DNA of 5,967 nucleotides from Nitrosomonadales bacterium (GCA_009885185.1 VFLF01000835.1:1-5967), one strand, 5' to 3'; counted from the stretch's first letter, positions 1 through 5,967 are shown. Made by a program: numbers and translations. Notes: generated by a model not told the origin, from the letters alone.

Positions 1-1083
1 GATGCGCGCAAGTTCGGCATGAAGCAAGTGGAAATCGACAAGGCCGATACGGTATGGAATCTGACCAAGCGCTTTGGTTTTCACTTTCTGTCGCTGGTGG
101 CAATCATCGCCTTCATGCTGTGTGGCTTTTCGCCGCTGGCATCGGTGTTCTACGCGACGCTGGTGGCTTTTGCGGTGAGCTTTTTGCATCCGACCTGCGC
201 GCTGATACCGTATGAGGTGTTCACGCGCAAGGCGCCGCTGGTCAAGGGGTTGTGGAATTCGGGCCTGCGCAAGGCCATGGAAGGCGGCTCGATCGGCGTG
301 CTTAACGTGGCGGCCACCTGCGCGGCGGCGGGGCTGATTGTCGGCGTGGTGACGCTCACCGGGCTGGGACTGAAATTCAGCTCCATCGTGTTGGCCTATG
401 CCGACTCGTGGAGTCAGGGCATCGTCAATGGGCTGGCGCTGCTGGGCGTGACGCCCACGCCCGCGCTGTTGCACGACGTGAAGCTGCTGCTGACGGCGGT
501 ATTCACCGCGCTGATCGTGTGGATCATCGGCCTCGCGGTGCCGGTCACCGCGAGCTACATCATCTGCGCGGTGATTGCCGCGCCCGCGCTGATTGCCCTG
601 GACGTGCCGGCGTTCGCCGCGCACATGTTCATCTTTTATTACGCGGTGTTGTCGGAAGTGTCCCCGCCGACGGCGCTGTCGCCCTTCGCGGCGGCGGCGA
701 TTACCGGCGGCGACCCATATAAGACGACATTGCAATCGTGGAAATACACCATGCCGGCGTTTCTGGTGCCGTTCATGTTCGTGCTCGATCCGGCGGGGCT
801 GGGCTTGTTGCTGATGGGGTCGTTCAAGGCGCTGGCCAAGGCATCGGTGTTCGATATCGCGCTGGTCAGCATTACCGCGATGGCGGGCATCGCGGCGCTC
901 GCGGCGGGGGTGCAGGGCTGGATGTTCAGAAAAACCAATTCACCCGAACGCTGGTTGCTGATCGTCGCCGGCCTCGCTCTGGTGTATCCTAAAGCGATGT
1001 TCGATGTCATCGGAGTAACCTTGTTTGCTGCGGCGATTGTTTCGCAGATCATGCGTGGGCGGGTGTTACGTGAGGCAGACTGA
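1..1083 (+). CDS. TRAP transporter membrane permease (fused/DctM-like, TAXI type), C-terminal part
   Basis: This is the 3' portion of an inner-membrane permease of a tripartite ATP-independent periplasmic (TRAP) transporter, which uses an ion gradient to import a solute, often an organic acid, delivered by a periplasmic binding protein. The frame is open from base 1, giving 360 visible residues, so the gene begins upstream; the ATG at 19 is an internal Met. The visible protein is almost entirely hydrophobic helices. Family hallmarks are the GLIVGVVTLTGLGLKFS segment (about 331-381), the PVTASYI segment (about 541-561), and SEVSPPTALSPFAAAAITGG (652-711) followed by DPYKTT, as in TAXI-associated fused permeases. 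A short hydrophobic tail after about 840 lies beyond the core DctM region. The stop overlaps the next gene by 14 bases, suggesting co-translation. The binding protein is not in view and could lie upstream. The substrate is unknown. Family assignment is strong; the fused 4TM/12TM form is inferred because the N-terminus is missing. Confidence 0.9.
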   Translation, partial: DARKFGMKQVEIDKADTVWNLTKRFGFHFLSLVAIIAFMLCGFSPLASVFYATLVAFAVSFLHPTCALIPYEVFTRKAPLVKGLWNSGLRKAMEGGSIGVLNVAATCAAAGLIVGVVTLTGLGLKFSSIVLAYADSWSQGIVNGLALLGVTPTPALLHDVKLLLTAVFTALIVWIIGLAVPVTASYIICAVIAAPALIALDVPAFAAHMFIFYYAVLSEVSPPTALSPFAAAAITGGDPYKTTLQSWKYTMPAFLVPFMFVLDPAGLGLLLMGSFKALAKASVFDIALVSITAMAGIAALAAGVQGWMFRKTNSPERWLLIVAGLALVYPKAMFDVIGVTLFAAAIVSQIMRGRVLREAD

Positions 1084-1846
1084 CCGCGCGCCGTTACCAC
1101 TATGGCTGCGGTTGGGGCTGCCGGTGGCGCTGATTATCGCGTTGAGCATCGGCTTTATCAGCTTTCTGAATTACTTCAACTACCAGAAGACCTACCGGCA
1201 ATTGAATGTTTCGCGCGTGATGGTCATCGGCGGCGACCTGCGACAGGCCGTTGAAGCAGGATTGAATTTCGGCCTCGCGCCCAAGAACAACACCCAGCTT
1301 GACGCGGCGCTCTCCGTGGCGAAGGACAGCACTGACGCGCTCGATTTTGTAGTGCTGACTGACGAAGCAGGGCAATATATTGCGGGGGCCGGCAATGCGC
1401 CGTCATCGCATGATTGGCGGGCGCGTATTTCCAGCATCGGAAAAGATACGTTCTGGCAGGGCGAAGATCAGAACGCCTATCAGGTGGGGTTGCCGTATCG
1501 CAACAGCTTCGGCATCACGGTTGGCGCCGTCGTGTTGGGATATAACAAGAGCGCAATCGACCGCGCCACCGCTTCGATGCGGCTGACGCTGCTGTGGGAT
1601 TGGCTCGCAGCAACCGCCCTGTTTAGTTTGGCGGCGTTGTTCGGCGTATGGTTGCTGACGCGGCGGCTTGAATCCGAATTGACTCAGGTGAATGCCGCGC
1701 TTGACCAGAAGCCCGGCCAGCCCGCGGCGCAATTGCACCTTCCGTTGCTCGGTACGGAGGTTGAGCAAGGGATACCGCTGCTGGTGCAGCGAAGCCGCGA
1801 AGCCGAGCAAGCGGTTGCCGCTGCCGCCACGGCGTCCCGGCCGTGA
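1070..1846 (+). CDS. Two-pass membrane protein with periplasmic Cache-like sensor domain, no output domain
   Basis: I do not recognise a named family, but the layout is that of a bacterial membrane sensor. From the GTG at 1070 it is 258 residues. A first membrane helix (about 15-34) is followed by a periplasmic domain (about 35-170). This contains a central strand LDFVVLTDEAGQYIAGAG (91-108) and a closing VGAVVLGYNKS strand (151-161), the pattern of a single Cache-like fold. A second helix spans about 178-197, and about 60 cytoplasmic residues resemble a degenerate HAMP and coiled coil, ending in an Ala-rich tail. There is no kinase, cyclase, GGDEF or methyl-accepting domain. Start choice: the frame is open upstream to a TTG at 1025 and a GTG at 1055, but 1070 places the first helix close to the N-terminus, follows a G-rich stretch (1055-1063) and gives only a 14-base overlap. 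The stop forms a GTGA overlap with the next gene, whose N-terminal domain appears related. A role as ligand sensor or partner of that protein is inference. Confidence 0.72.
   Translation: MRQTDRAPLPLWLRLGLPVALIIALSIGFISFLNYFNYQKTYRQLNVSRVMVIGGDLRQAVEAGLNFGLAPKNNTQLDAALSVAKDSTDALDFVVLTDEAGQYIAGAGNAPSSHDWRARISSIGKDTFWQGEDQNAYQVGLPYRNSFGITVGAVVLGYNKSAIDRATASMRLTLLWDWLAATALFSLAALFGVWLLTRRLESELTQVNAALDQKPGQPAAQLHLPLLGTEVEQGIPLLVQRSREAEQAVAAAATASRP
1843..1846 (+). promoter_or_regulatory. GTGA stop/start overlap (translational coupling site)
   Basis: The stop TGA of the stand-alone sensor gene (1844-1846) shares bases with the GTG start of the sensor-MFS gene (1843-1845). The preceding 25 bases are C-rich and hold no purine-rich ribosome binding site. 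The downstream gene is therefore probably translated mainly by ribosomes that terminate and restart here, which would tie the amounts of the two proteins together. The overlap is seen directly; the coupling is inferred from general knowledge of such overlaps. Confidence 0.6.
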
Positions 1847-3858
1847 AGAAACTCCAACGCGCGCTGATTGCTCTCGCGGCCAGCGCGCTGATCCTTGGCG
1901 CGCTGTTCGTGTCGATCTCCGCCGGACGGCATATGGCGGACAGTCTTACCGTGCAGCGGGCCGAGGTCGACCGGCAGATAGGACGGTCAAATATAGCGGT
2001 TATTCAGAAAGCACTGGCCCACGGCGTTCCTTTCGATCAACTGGTGGATGCCGGACGCTTCCTCGACAGTGTCAAGCAGGGCCACGCGAGCATGCAATAC
2101 CTGATCGTTTCGGATATGCAGGGGCGGGTGCTCTATCGTTCAGATTTGGCCAATATCAAGGATGTGCCGCAACTGGAGCGATCGATAGCGGCGTGGAGCA
2201 AGGCCGATGCGTCGGCGCCCGTTGGGAAGTACACCAATATTGCGTTTCCGATTGCCTTTCAGGGAAAGGCGATGGGCTTGCTGCATGTCGGCCAGCCGGC
2301 CAGCATGCTTGCCGAATTGCTGTGGGATATTGCCTATGACGTGATGACGGTGTTGATCGTGGCGAGTATTGTGGCATTCGGCTTGATGCGGCTGCTGCTG
2401 GCCTTGTCCGTATCCATTCCGCAGCGGGCGTTGCACGAGATACTGGGTGACATTGCGGCGCGGGATTTTCGGCGCTATCTGCCGCGTGATATTTTTGGCG
2501 GCATCGGCGCGATCAACCGCCGTATCAATGGCATCGTGGCCGGGCTGAACGCCGGTGCCGAGCGTACGCGCGGCGCCGCAAAGCCCTTGCCGGAGGGGTA
2601 TCTTTTCCACGGCCAAGGCGAATACAACACGGTGAAGGTAAGCGCGATAGACCACATTCAGTGGCCGTTCTTCCTGCTGATTTTCGCGGATTCCTTGTCG
2701 TTGTCTTTTTTTCCGTTCTTCGTGGGGCAGTTCTACGATGCGACATCGAGCGTGCCGAAAGAGATTGTCGTCGGTCTGCCCATTTCACTTTTCATGCTGG
2801 TGTGGGCTATCGCCATGCCGTGGGCCGGCGTGTGGTGCGACCGGGTGGGTTACCGGCGGGCGTTTGCGATGGGCGCGGGCATTACCACCGTGGGTTTGGT
2901 GCTGACGGCCTACGCGGCAAGCATCGTCGAAATCATGTTGTGGCGTTCACTCACCGCGGTCGGATACGGCATCGTATTTGTCACGGCGCAGGCGTACATT
3001 TCCGCCAACACCCCGGTGGCGGAACGCACGCGCGGCATGGCGCTGTTCCTGACCAGCTTTTTTGCCGGCTCGTTGTCCGGCGCAGCCATCGGTGGCATAT
3101 TGGTTGACAGGCTGGGTTACGTGCTGACCTTCCTTTTGTCCGCGGTGTTGAGTGCGGCGGCGGTGTTGTTTGTGATGCGCTTTGTGCGGCGTGATTCGCA
3201 GGACGCCCGTATCGAGAAAAAGTTGCGGGCGATGGATTTCGGGCAACTTCTCGGTCACAGACGCTTCGCCACGATTACCTTTCTGGCGGCTGTGCCCGCC
3301 AAGATCGTACTGACGGGGTTCTTGTACTATTCCGTTCCGCTTTATCTCAACAAGCTTGGAAATGATCAATCCGAAACCGGGCGAACCATGATGGCCTACG
3401 GCCTGGCGATTATCCTGTTGTCGCCATCGATCGCTGGTTTGGCGGACCGGTTTGGCCATCGGCAATGGTTCGTGGTGGTGGGGGGCTATGCAGGCGCGGC
3501 AGGCGTGGCGATTCTGTGTTTCTTCGACGGCGCGGTCGCTGCCGCGCTGGCGGTTACCGCGATTGGCATCGCGCATGCAATTGGCGTCCCGCCACAGCTT
3601 GCGCTGGTTAGCGATTCCTGCAAGGCGGTGGTGGACACAGTGGGTCAAGCGACATCCGCCGGCATTTTTCGCTTCATGGAGCGGCTGGGTAATGTGCTGG
3701 GGCCAATACTTTTCGGCTTGCTGATTGCGCGTTATGGCTTTAAGGATGCTTTCGGCGGCATTGCCATGCTGCTTTTTGCACTGACCACCGCATTTGCCTT
3801 GCTGTTGCCGTGGTTCGACCGCGGCAGGGCGCGGGGCGCGCACGAAGGCGGCGTTTAG
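1843..3858 (+). CDS. Sensor-MFS fusion: periplasmic Cache-like sensor, HAMP-like linker and 12-TM major facilitator permease
   Basis: This 671-residue inner-membrane protein combines a sensor module with a secondary transporter. Residues 7-27 form a membrane helix. Residues about 30-163 form a periplasmic domain with the strand MQYLIVSDMQGRVLYRS (84-100) and the closing KAMGLLHVGQPAS (142-154). A second helix spans about 164-187, and a HAMP-like cytoplasmic linker runs to about 245. From about 272 to 658 there is a full MFS fold. Motif A is GVWCDRVGYRRA (329-340), repeated weakly in the second half as AGLADRFGHR (531-540). A motif B-like RSLTAVGYG lies at 368-376 and GAAIGGILVDRLG at 413-425. 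A charged central loop at about 447-473 separates the two six-helix halves. Ordinary MFS permeases are about 400 residues, so the roughly 270-residue extension is the anomaly. The GTG start at 1843 overlaps the previous stop by 4 bases with no visible ribosome site, suggesting translational coupling. The MFS call is strong and the Cache/HAMP call moderate. The substrate, and whether it is a transporter or a transceptor, are unknown. Confidence 0.88.
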   Translation: MKKLQRALIALAASALILGALFVSISAGRHMADSLTVQRAEVDRQIGRSNIAVIQKALAHGVPFDQLVDAGRFLDSVKQGHASMQYLIVSDMQGRVLYRSDLANIKDVPQLERSIAAWSKADASAPVGKYTNIAFPIAFQGKAMGLLHVGQPASMLAELLWDIAYDVMTVLIVASIVAFGLMRLLLALSVSIPQRALHEILGDIAARDFRRYLPRDIFGGIGAINRRINGIVAGLNAGAERTRGAAKPLPEGYLFHGQGEYNTVKVSAIDHIQWPFFLLIFADSLSLSFFPFFVGQFYDATSSVPKEIVVGLPISLFMLVWAIAMPWAGVWCDRVGYRRAFAMGAGITTVGLVLTAYAASIVEIMLWRSLTAVGYGIVFVTAQAYISANTPVAERTRGMALFLTSFFAGSLSGAAIGGILVDRLGYVLTFLLSAVLSAAAVLFVMRFVRRDSQDARIEKKLRAMDFGQLLGHRRFATITFLAAVPAKIVLTGFLYYSVPLYLNKLGNDQSETGRTMMAYGLAIILLSPSIAGLADRFGHRQWFVVVGGYAGAAGVAILCFFDGAVAAALAVTAIGIAHAIGVPPQLALVSDSCKAVVDTVGQATSAGIFRFMERLGNVLGPILFGLLIARYGFKDAFGGIAMLLFALTTAFALLLPWFDRGRARGAHEGGV

Positions 3859-3864
3859 CCCATC

Positions 3865-4851
3865 ATGCGCCGCTTTTTCCTGCTTCTAATTCTGTGCTGC
3901 GGATTGCCCGGCGCCGCGTTGGCCGCGGAGAGCCGTTACACCGTGCTGATGCTGTTGTTTCGCGGCGTGACCGAGGCTGAAAAGGGCTTCATGGAATATC
4001 TGAAGCCGCGTCTGCCCGTTGACTTCGTGATCCGCGATGCCGGCGGAGACCGGGCTAAAATCCGGGAGTTCGTGGAAGAAGCCAAACAAATGCGCCCGCA
4101 CCTGATCTATGCGTTTGGCACCACGGTCGCTCTCGATACCGTAGGCGCGGCGGGAAAGATCGATCCGAAACGGCACATCGCGGATATTCCGGTGATATTC
4201 AATATTGTTGCCGATCCCGTGGGCGCGGGTTTGGCGCGGGGCTTCGTGGCCACGGGGCGCAATCTCACGGGCGTCTCGCATCTGGTGCCGATGCAGATGC
4301 AACTCAAGACCATGCAACGATTGAAGAAGGTGCAGCGGCTCGGCGTCATCTACAATCCGCACGAAGCCAACGCCGTGCTGTCAGCGCGCGAATTGCGGCA
4401 ATACGAGGGAGAATTCGGTTATAAGCTGATCGAAGCGCCGCTGGACACGTTAGCCGGACAGAAAGTGGATGTCCGAGACGTTGAAACGGCCATGTTCAAC
4501 CTGCTGGCCGCGCGCCCGGACTTTATTTACCTGCCCTCGGATTCTTCTCTGATTCAGCAGGCGACCGCTATCGTAAATGCGGCCACGGCGGCCAAGGTGC
4601 CGGTGATATCCGCCACAGAAGCGCCCATACGCAAGCAAGGCGCCTACGTGGGCATGGTGAGCTCCTATTACAATGCCGGCGCGTATGCGGGATACAAAGC
4701 CGAGCAGATATTGAGCGGCAAGCAGGCCGTGGGCAGCATCCCGGTTGACACGCTACAGCGGTTCACGCTGCTGGTGAATATGAACACCGGAGGTAAGCTG
4801 GGATTGTATCCGCCGCTGGATCTGATTCCAATCGCGGAATTATTGCGCTGA
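3865..4851 (+). CDS. Periplasmic binding protein, ABC_sub_bind family (COG2984-like), orphan
   Basis: This 328-residue secreted protein belongs to the ABC-type substrate-binding family PF04392, some members of which bind aromatic amino acids. A signal peptide is clear: MRR, a hydrophobic core FFLLLILCCG, then AALA with likely signal peptidase I cleavage after Ala20. The residue before Cys11 is Leu, so a lipoprotein lipobox is not supported. The two-lobe fold is visible: TVLMLLFRGVTEAEKGF (26-42), LIYAFGTTVAL (80-90), IFNIVADPVGAGL (111-123), GRNLTGVSH (131-139), LGVIYNPHEANA (159-170), FIYLPSDSSLI (220-230), and the closing YNAGAYAGYKAEQILSGK (269-286). Length is normal for the family. The ATG lies 6 bases after the sensor-MFS stop, so it is probably co-transcribed. 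No ABC permease or ATPase is present here. It could serve a distant ABC transporter or, by inference, present ligand to the neighbouring sensor domains. The family call is firm and the ligand unknown. Confidence 0.87.
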   Translation: MRRFFLLLILCCGLPGAALAAESRYTVLMLLFRGVTEAEKGFMEYLKPRLPVDFVIRDAGGDRAKIREFVEEAKQMRPHLIYAFGTTVALDTVGAAGKIDPKRHIADIPVIFNIVADPVGAGLARGFVATGRNLTGVSHLVPMQMQLKTMQRLKKVQRLGVIYNPHEANAVLSARELRQYEGEFGYKLIEAPLDTLAGQKVDVRDVETAMFNLLAARPDFIYLPSDSSLIQQATAIVNAATAAKVPVISATEAPIRKQGAYVGMVSSYYNAGAYAGYKAEQILSGKQAVGSIPVDTLQRFTLLVNMNTGGKLGLYPPLDLIPIAELLR

Positions 4852-4887
4852 TTTTCATCGGCGCGGCAACTGCTGATACGAAGACGT

Positions 4888-5361
4888 ATGCTCGAATCCC
4901 ACCACGCGAAAATCGCCGCACCCTTCGCGGTGCTCGGCATACGTACCGTCGGCGAGTTGTTGACGGACATTGAATATCTGCCACGTGGCGCGGCGACATT
5001 GGCGCCATTGAACAAACTGGCCGAGCGCGCATGCCGACAGATTGAGCGTTACATTGATGACCCACACTACCGTTTTAACCTGCCGTTCGACTATCGAGGC
5101 ACCGATTTTCAGTGCCGGGTGTGGCGCGAGATATCTAAAATTTATTCAGGGAAAACAATTACTTACAAAGACATTGCCCAGCGTCTGCGCAGCGCGCCGC
5201 GCCCGGTGGGCGGGGCGTGTGGGCGTAACCGCCTGCCGCTGCTGATTCCGTGTCATCGCGTGCTGGCGTCGCACGGCATCGGCGGTTTCATGCATGCGCG
5301 CAGCGGCGATCCGATTGCGATAAAAAAATGGTTGCTGGCGCATGAAGGTGTCCGTTTCTAA
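4888..5361 (+). CDS. ogt: Methylated-DNA-protein-cysteine S-methyltransferase (O6-alkylguanine-DNA alkyltransferase)
   Basis: This cytoplasmic DNA repair protein removes alkyl groups from O6-alkylguanine by irreversible transfer to its own cysteine. The 157 residues contain the family's catalytic core: GTDFQCRVW (71-79), the helix-turn-helix start TYKDIAQRL (92-100) with the base-flipping-pocket Tyr93, the arginine finger Arg105, the Asn hinge Asn114, and the active-site IPCHRVL with nucleophile Cys122 and His123. The C-terminal KKWLLAHEG holds Glu153, completing the Cys-His-Glu network. These positions match human MGMT Tyr114, Arg128, Asn137, Cys145, His146 and Glu172. Two local changes stand out: Pro106 follows the arginine finger where Ala is usual, and Arg115 follows the hinge Asn where Pro is usual. 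The start is ATG 4888, preceded by a weak ribosome site; the frame is open back to the previous stop but offers no better start. It lies 36 bases after the binding-protein gene and overlaps xerD by 20 bases. A stand-alone Ogt rather than an Ada fusion. Confidence 0.94.
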   Translation: MLESHHAKIAAPFAVLGIRTVGELLTDIEYLPRGAATLAPLNKLAERACRQIERYIDDPHYRFNLPFDYRGTDFQCRVWREISKIYSGKTITYKDIAQRLRSAPRPVGGACGRNRLPLLIPCHRVLASHGIGGFMHARSGDPIAIKKWLLAHEGVRF

Positions 5362-5967
5362 TCCATTGCCGCTGATCGACGAGTTCTGCGACGCGCTGTG
5401 GCTGGAGGACGGCCTCTCGCGTAACACGCTCGACGCCTATCGTCGCGATCTTGCGCAGTTTGCGCTGTGGCTTAACGAACAGCACGACAAGGAATTACTC
5501 GCCGCCGATCACGCCGATCTGCAGGGCTATCTTGCGCGCCAGTTCCAGAAAAAAATCCGCGCTTCCAGCGCGGCGCGGTTGCTGTCGAGCATGAAGCGTT
5601 TCTATCGCTGGTTGCAGCGGCAGAATCGCACCGCGGTCGATCCGACGCTCAATATCGACACGCCCAAGCTGCCGCGCAGTCTGCCGAAAATCCTGACCGA
5701 AGCGGATGTCGAAAAGCTGCTCAACGCACCCGATGTCAACTCGCCGCGCGGCGAGCGCGACAGGGCGATGTTCGAGATACTTTACGCCAGCGGCCTGCGC
5801 GTGTCGGAACTGGTGACGTTAAAGCTGCCGCAGGTGAGTCAGGACATGGGCGTGGTGCGCGTGCTCGGCAAAGGCTCGAAGGAGCGGCTGGTGCCGCTGG
5901 GTGAGGAAGCGCTGGCGTCGGTGCGGCTCTATCTCGTGGTTGCGCGTCCGGCGCTTCTGGCGGGCAA
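5342..5967 (+). CDS. xerD: Site-specific tyrosine recombinase XerD, N-terminal two-thirds (runs off the window)
   Basis: XerD acts with XerC at the dif site, under FtsK control, to resolve chromosome dimers at cell division. From ATG 5342, 208 residues are visible of about 300 usual. The N-terminal core-binding domain (about 9-95) shows DALWLEDGLSRNTLDAYRRD (17-36) and SSAARLLSSMKRFYRWL (75-91). A linker with TPKLPRSLPKIL (107-118) leads to the catalytic domain. YASGLRVSELVTL (148-160) carries the first catalytic Arg153, and VLGKGSKERLVPLG (174-187) carries the beta-hairpin Lys177. Their 24-residue spacing equals that of Arg148 and Lys172 in E. coli XerD. The HxxR, second His and Tyr nucleophile lie beyond the window end. 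The DALWLE and SSARLLS-like segments match XerD better than XerC. The start lies inside the last codons of the alkyltransferase gene, in the +1 frame relative to it, implying coupled expression. No integron or phage features adjoin it, so this is the housekeeping recombinase. Confidence 0.95.
   Translation, partial: MKVSVSNPLPLIDEFCDALWLEDGLSRNTLDAYRRDLAQFALWLNEQHDKELLAADHADLQGYLARQFQKKIRASSAARLLSSMKRFYRWLQRQNRTAVDPTLNIDTPKLPRSLPKILTEADVEKLLNAPDVNSPRGERDRAMFEILYASGLRVSELVTLKLPQVSQDMGVVRVLGKGSKERLVPLGEEALASVRLYLVVARPALLAG

Noticed and set aside
1025..1069. Longer N-terminus for the stand-alone sensor starting at TTG 1025
   Set aside because: It would add 15 residues rich in Arg and Cys and lengthen the overlap with the TRAP gene to 59 bases; the GTG at 1070 gives a more usual membrane-protein N-terminus.
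639..1100. Minus-strand open frame of 153 residues opposite the TRAP permease
   Set aside because: The plus strand here encodes conserved TRAP permease segments; the antisense product shows no domain and is explained by G+C-rich codon use.
1692..2339. Plus-strand open frame of 215 residues spanning the junction of the two sensor genes
   Set aside because: The translation is Arg/Gly/Ser-rich with no hydrophobic segments, whereas the two frames it overlaps encode coherent membrane proteins joined by a stop/start overlap. It is a frame shadow, not a third gene.
2947..3843. Long open frame on the minus strand (298 residues) opposite the MFS half of the fusion gene
   Set aside because: Its protein is rich in Gln, Arg, His and Ala with no recognisable motif, and it lies entirely opposite a gene with clear MFS motifs. 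This is the expected antisense shadow in G+C-rich DNA.
3865..3927. Lipoprotein signal in the binding protein because of the Cys-Cys pair at residues 11-12
   Set aside because: The residue before Cys11 is Leu, not Gly, Ala or Ser, and a good signal peptidase I site (ALA before Ala21) follows.
3886..4362. Minus-strand open frame (158 residues) opposite the binding-protein gene
   Set aside because: It overlaps the signal peptide and first lobe of a well-supported protein, has no start context, and its translation is low-complexity His/Arg-rich sequence.
4852..4887. Possible terminator or promoter between the binding-protein gene and ogt
   Set aside because: The 36-base gap has a short T run just after the stop but no G+C-rich stem before it, and no convincing -35/-10 pair was seen.
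5342..5967. Tyrosine recombinase as a sign of a mobile element or integron
   Set aside because: The sequence matches housekeeping XerD in its N-terminal and catalytic segments, and no attachment site, direct repeat or cassette array accompanies it in the window.

Overview
This window looks like chromosomal DNA from a proteobacterium, most likely a betaproteobacterium such as Nitrosomonadales or Burkholderiales. The support is G+C-rich coding sequence, very close resemblance of the last gene to proteobacterial XerD, and an ogt/MGMT gene placed directly before xerD. The lineage is inferred from protein character, not from a database match. Coding density is essentially complete: six genes, all on the + strand, joined by overlaps of 14, 4 and 20 bases or gaps of 6 and 36 bases. 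There is no RNA gene, insertion sequence, CRISPR array, convincing promoter or terminator, and no non-coding stretch longer than 36 bases.

Region 1 (1-4851) is a transport and sensing cluster. It opens with the 3' part of a TRAP transporter membrane permease of the fused, TAXI-associated type (1-1083, 5' end outside the window). A small two-pass membrane protein follows (1070-1846), with a periplasmic Cache-like sensor domain and no recognisable output domain. Next comes a 671-residue protein (1843-3858) that joins a second, related membrane-anchored sensor and a HAMP-like linker to a complete 12-helix MFS permease. The cluster ends with a secreted periplasmic binding protein of the ABC_sub_bind family (3865-4851), with no ABC permease or ATPase in view. 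The tight packing suggests one transcription unit in which periplasmic ligand binding, membrane sensing and transport are linked. The substrate cannot be read from the sequence.

Region 2 (4888-5967) is a DNA maintenance pair: an O6-alkylguanine-DNA alkyltransferase (ogt type) with its catalytic PCHR motif, overlapped by 20 bases by xerD, the chromosome-dimer-resolution tyrosine recombinase. XerD runs off the window after its catalytic Arg and Lys.

The most interesting object is the sensor-MFS fusion together with its stand-alone sensor neighbour and the orphan binding protein. It may be a ligand-gated or signalling secondary transporter module. That is inference; what the sequence shows is domain architecture and gene order.
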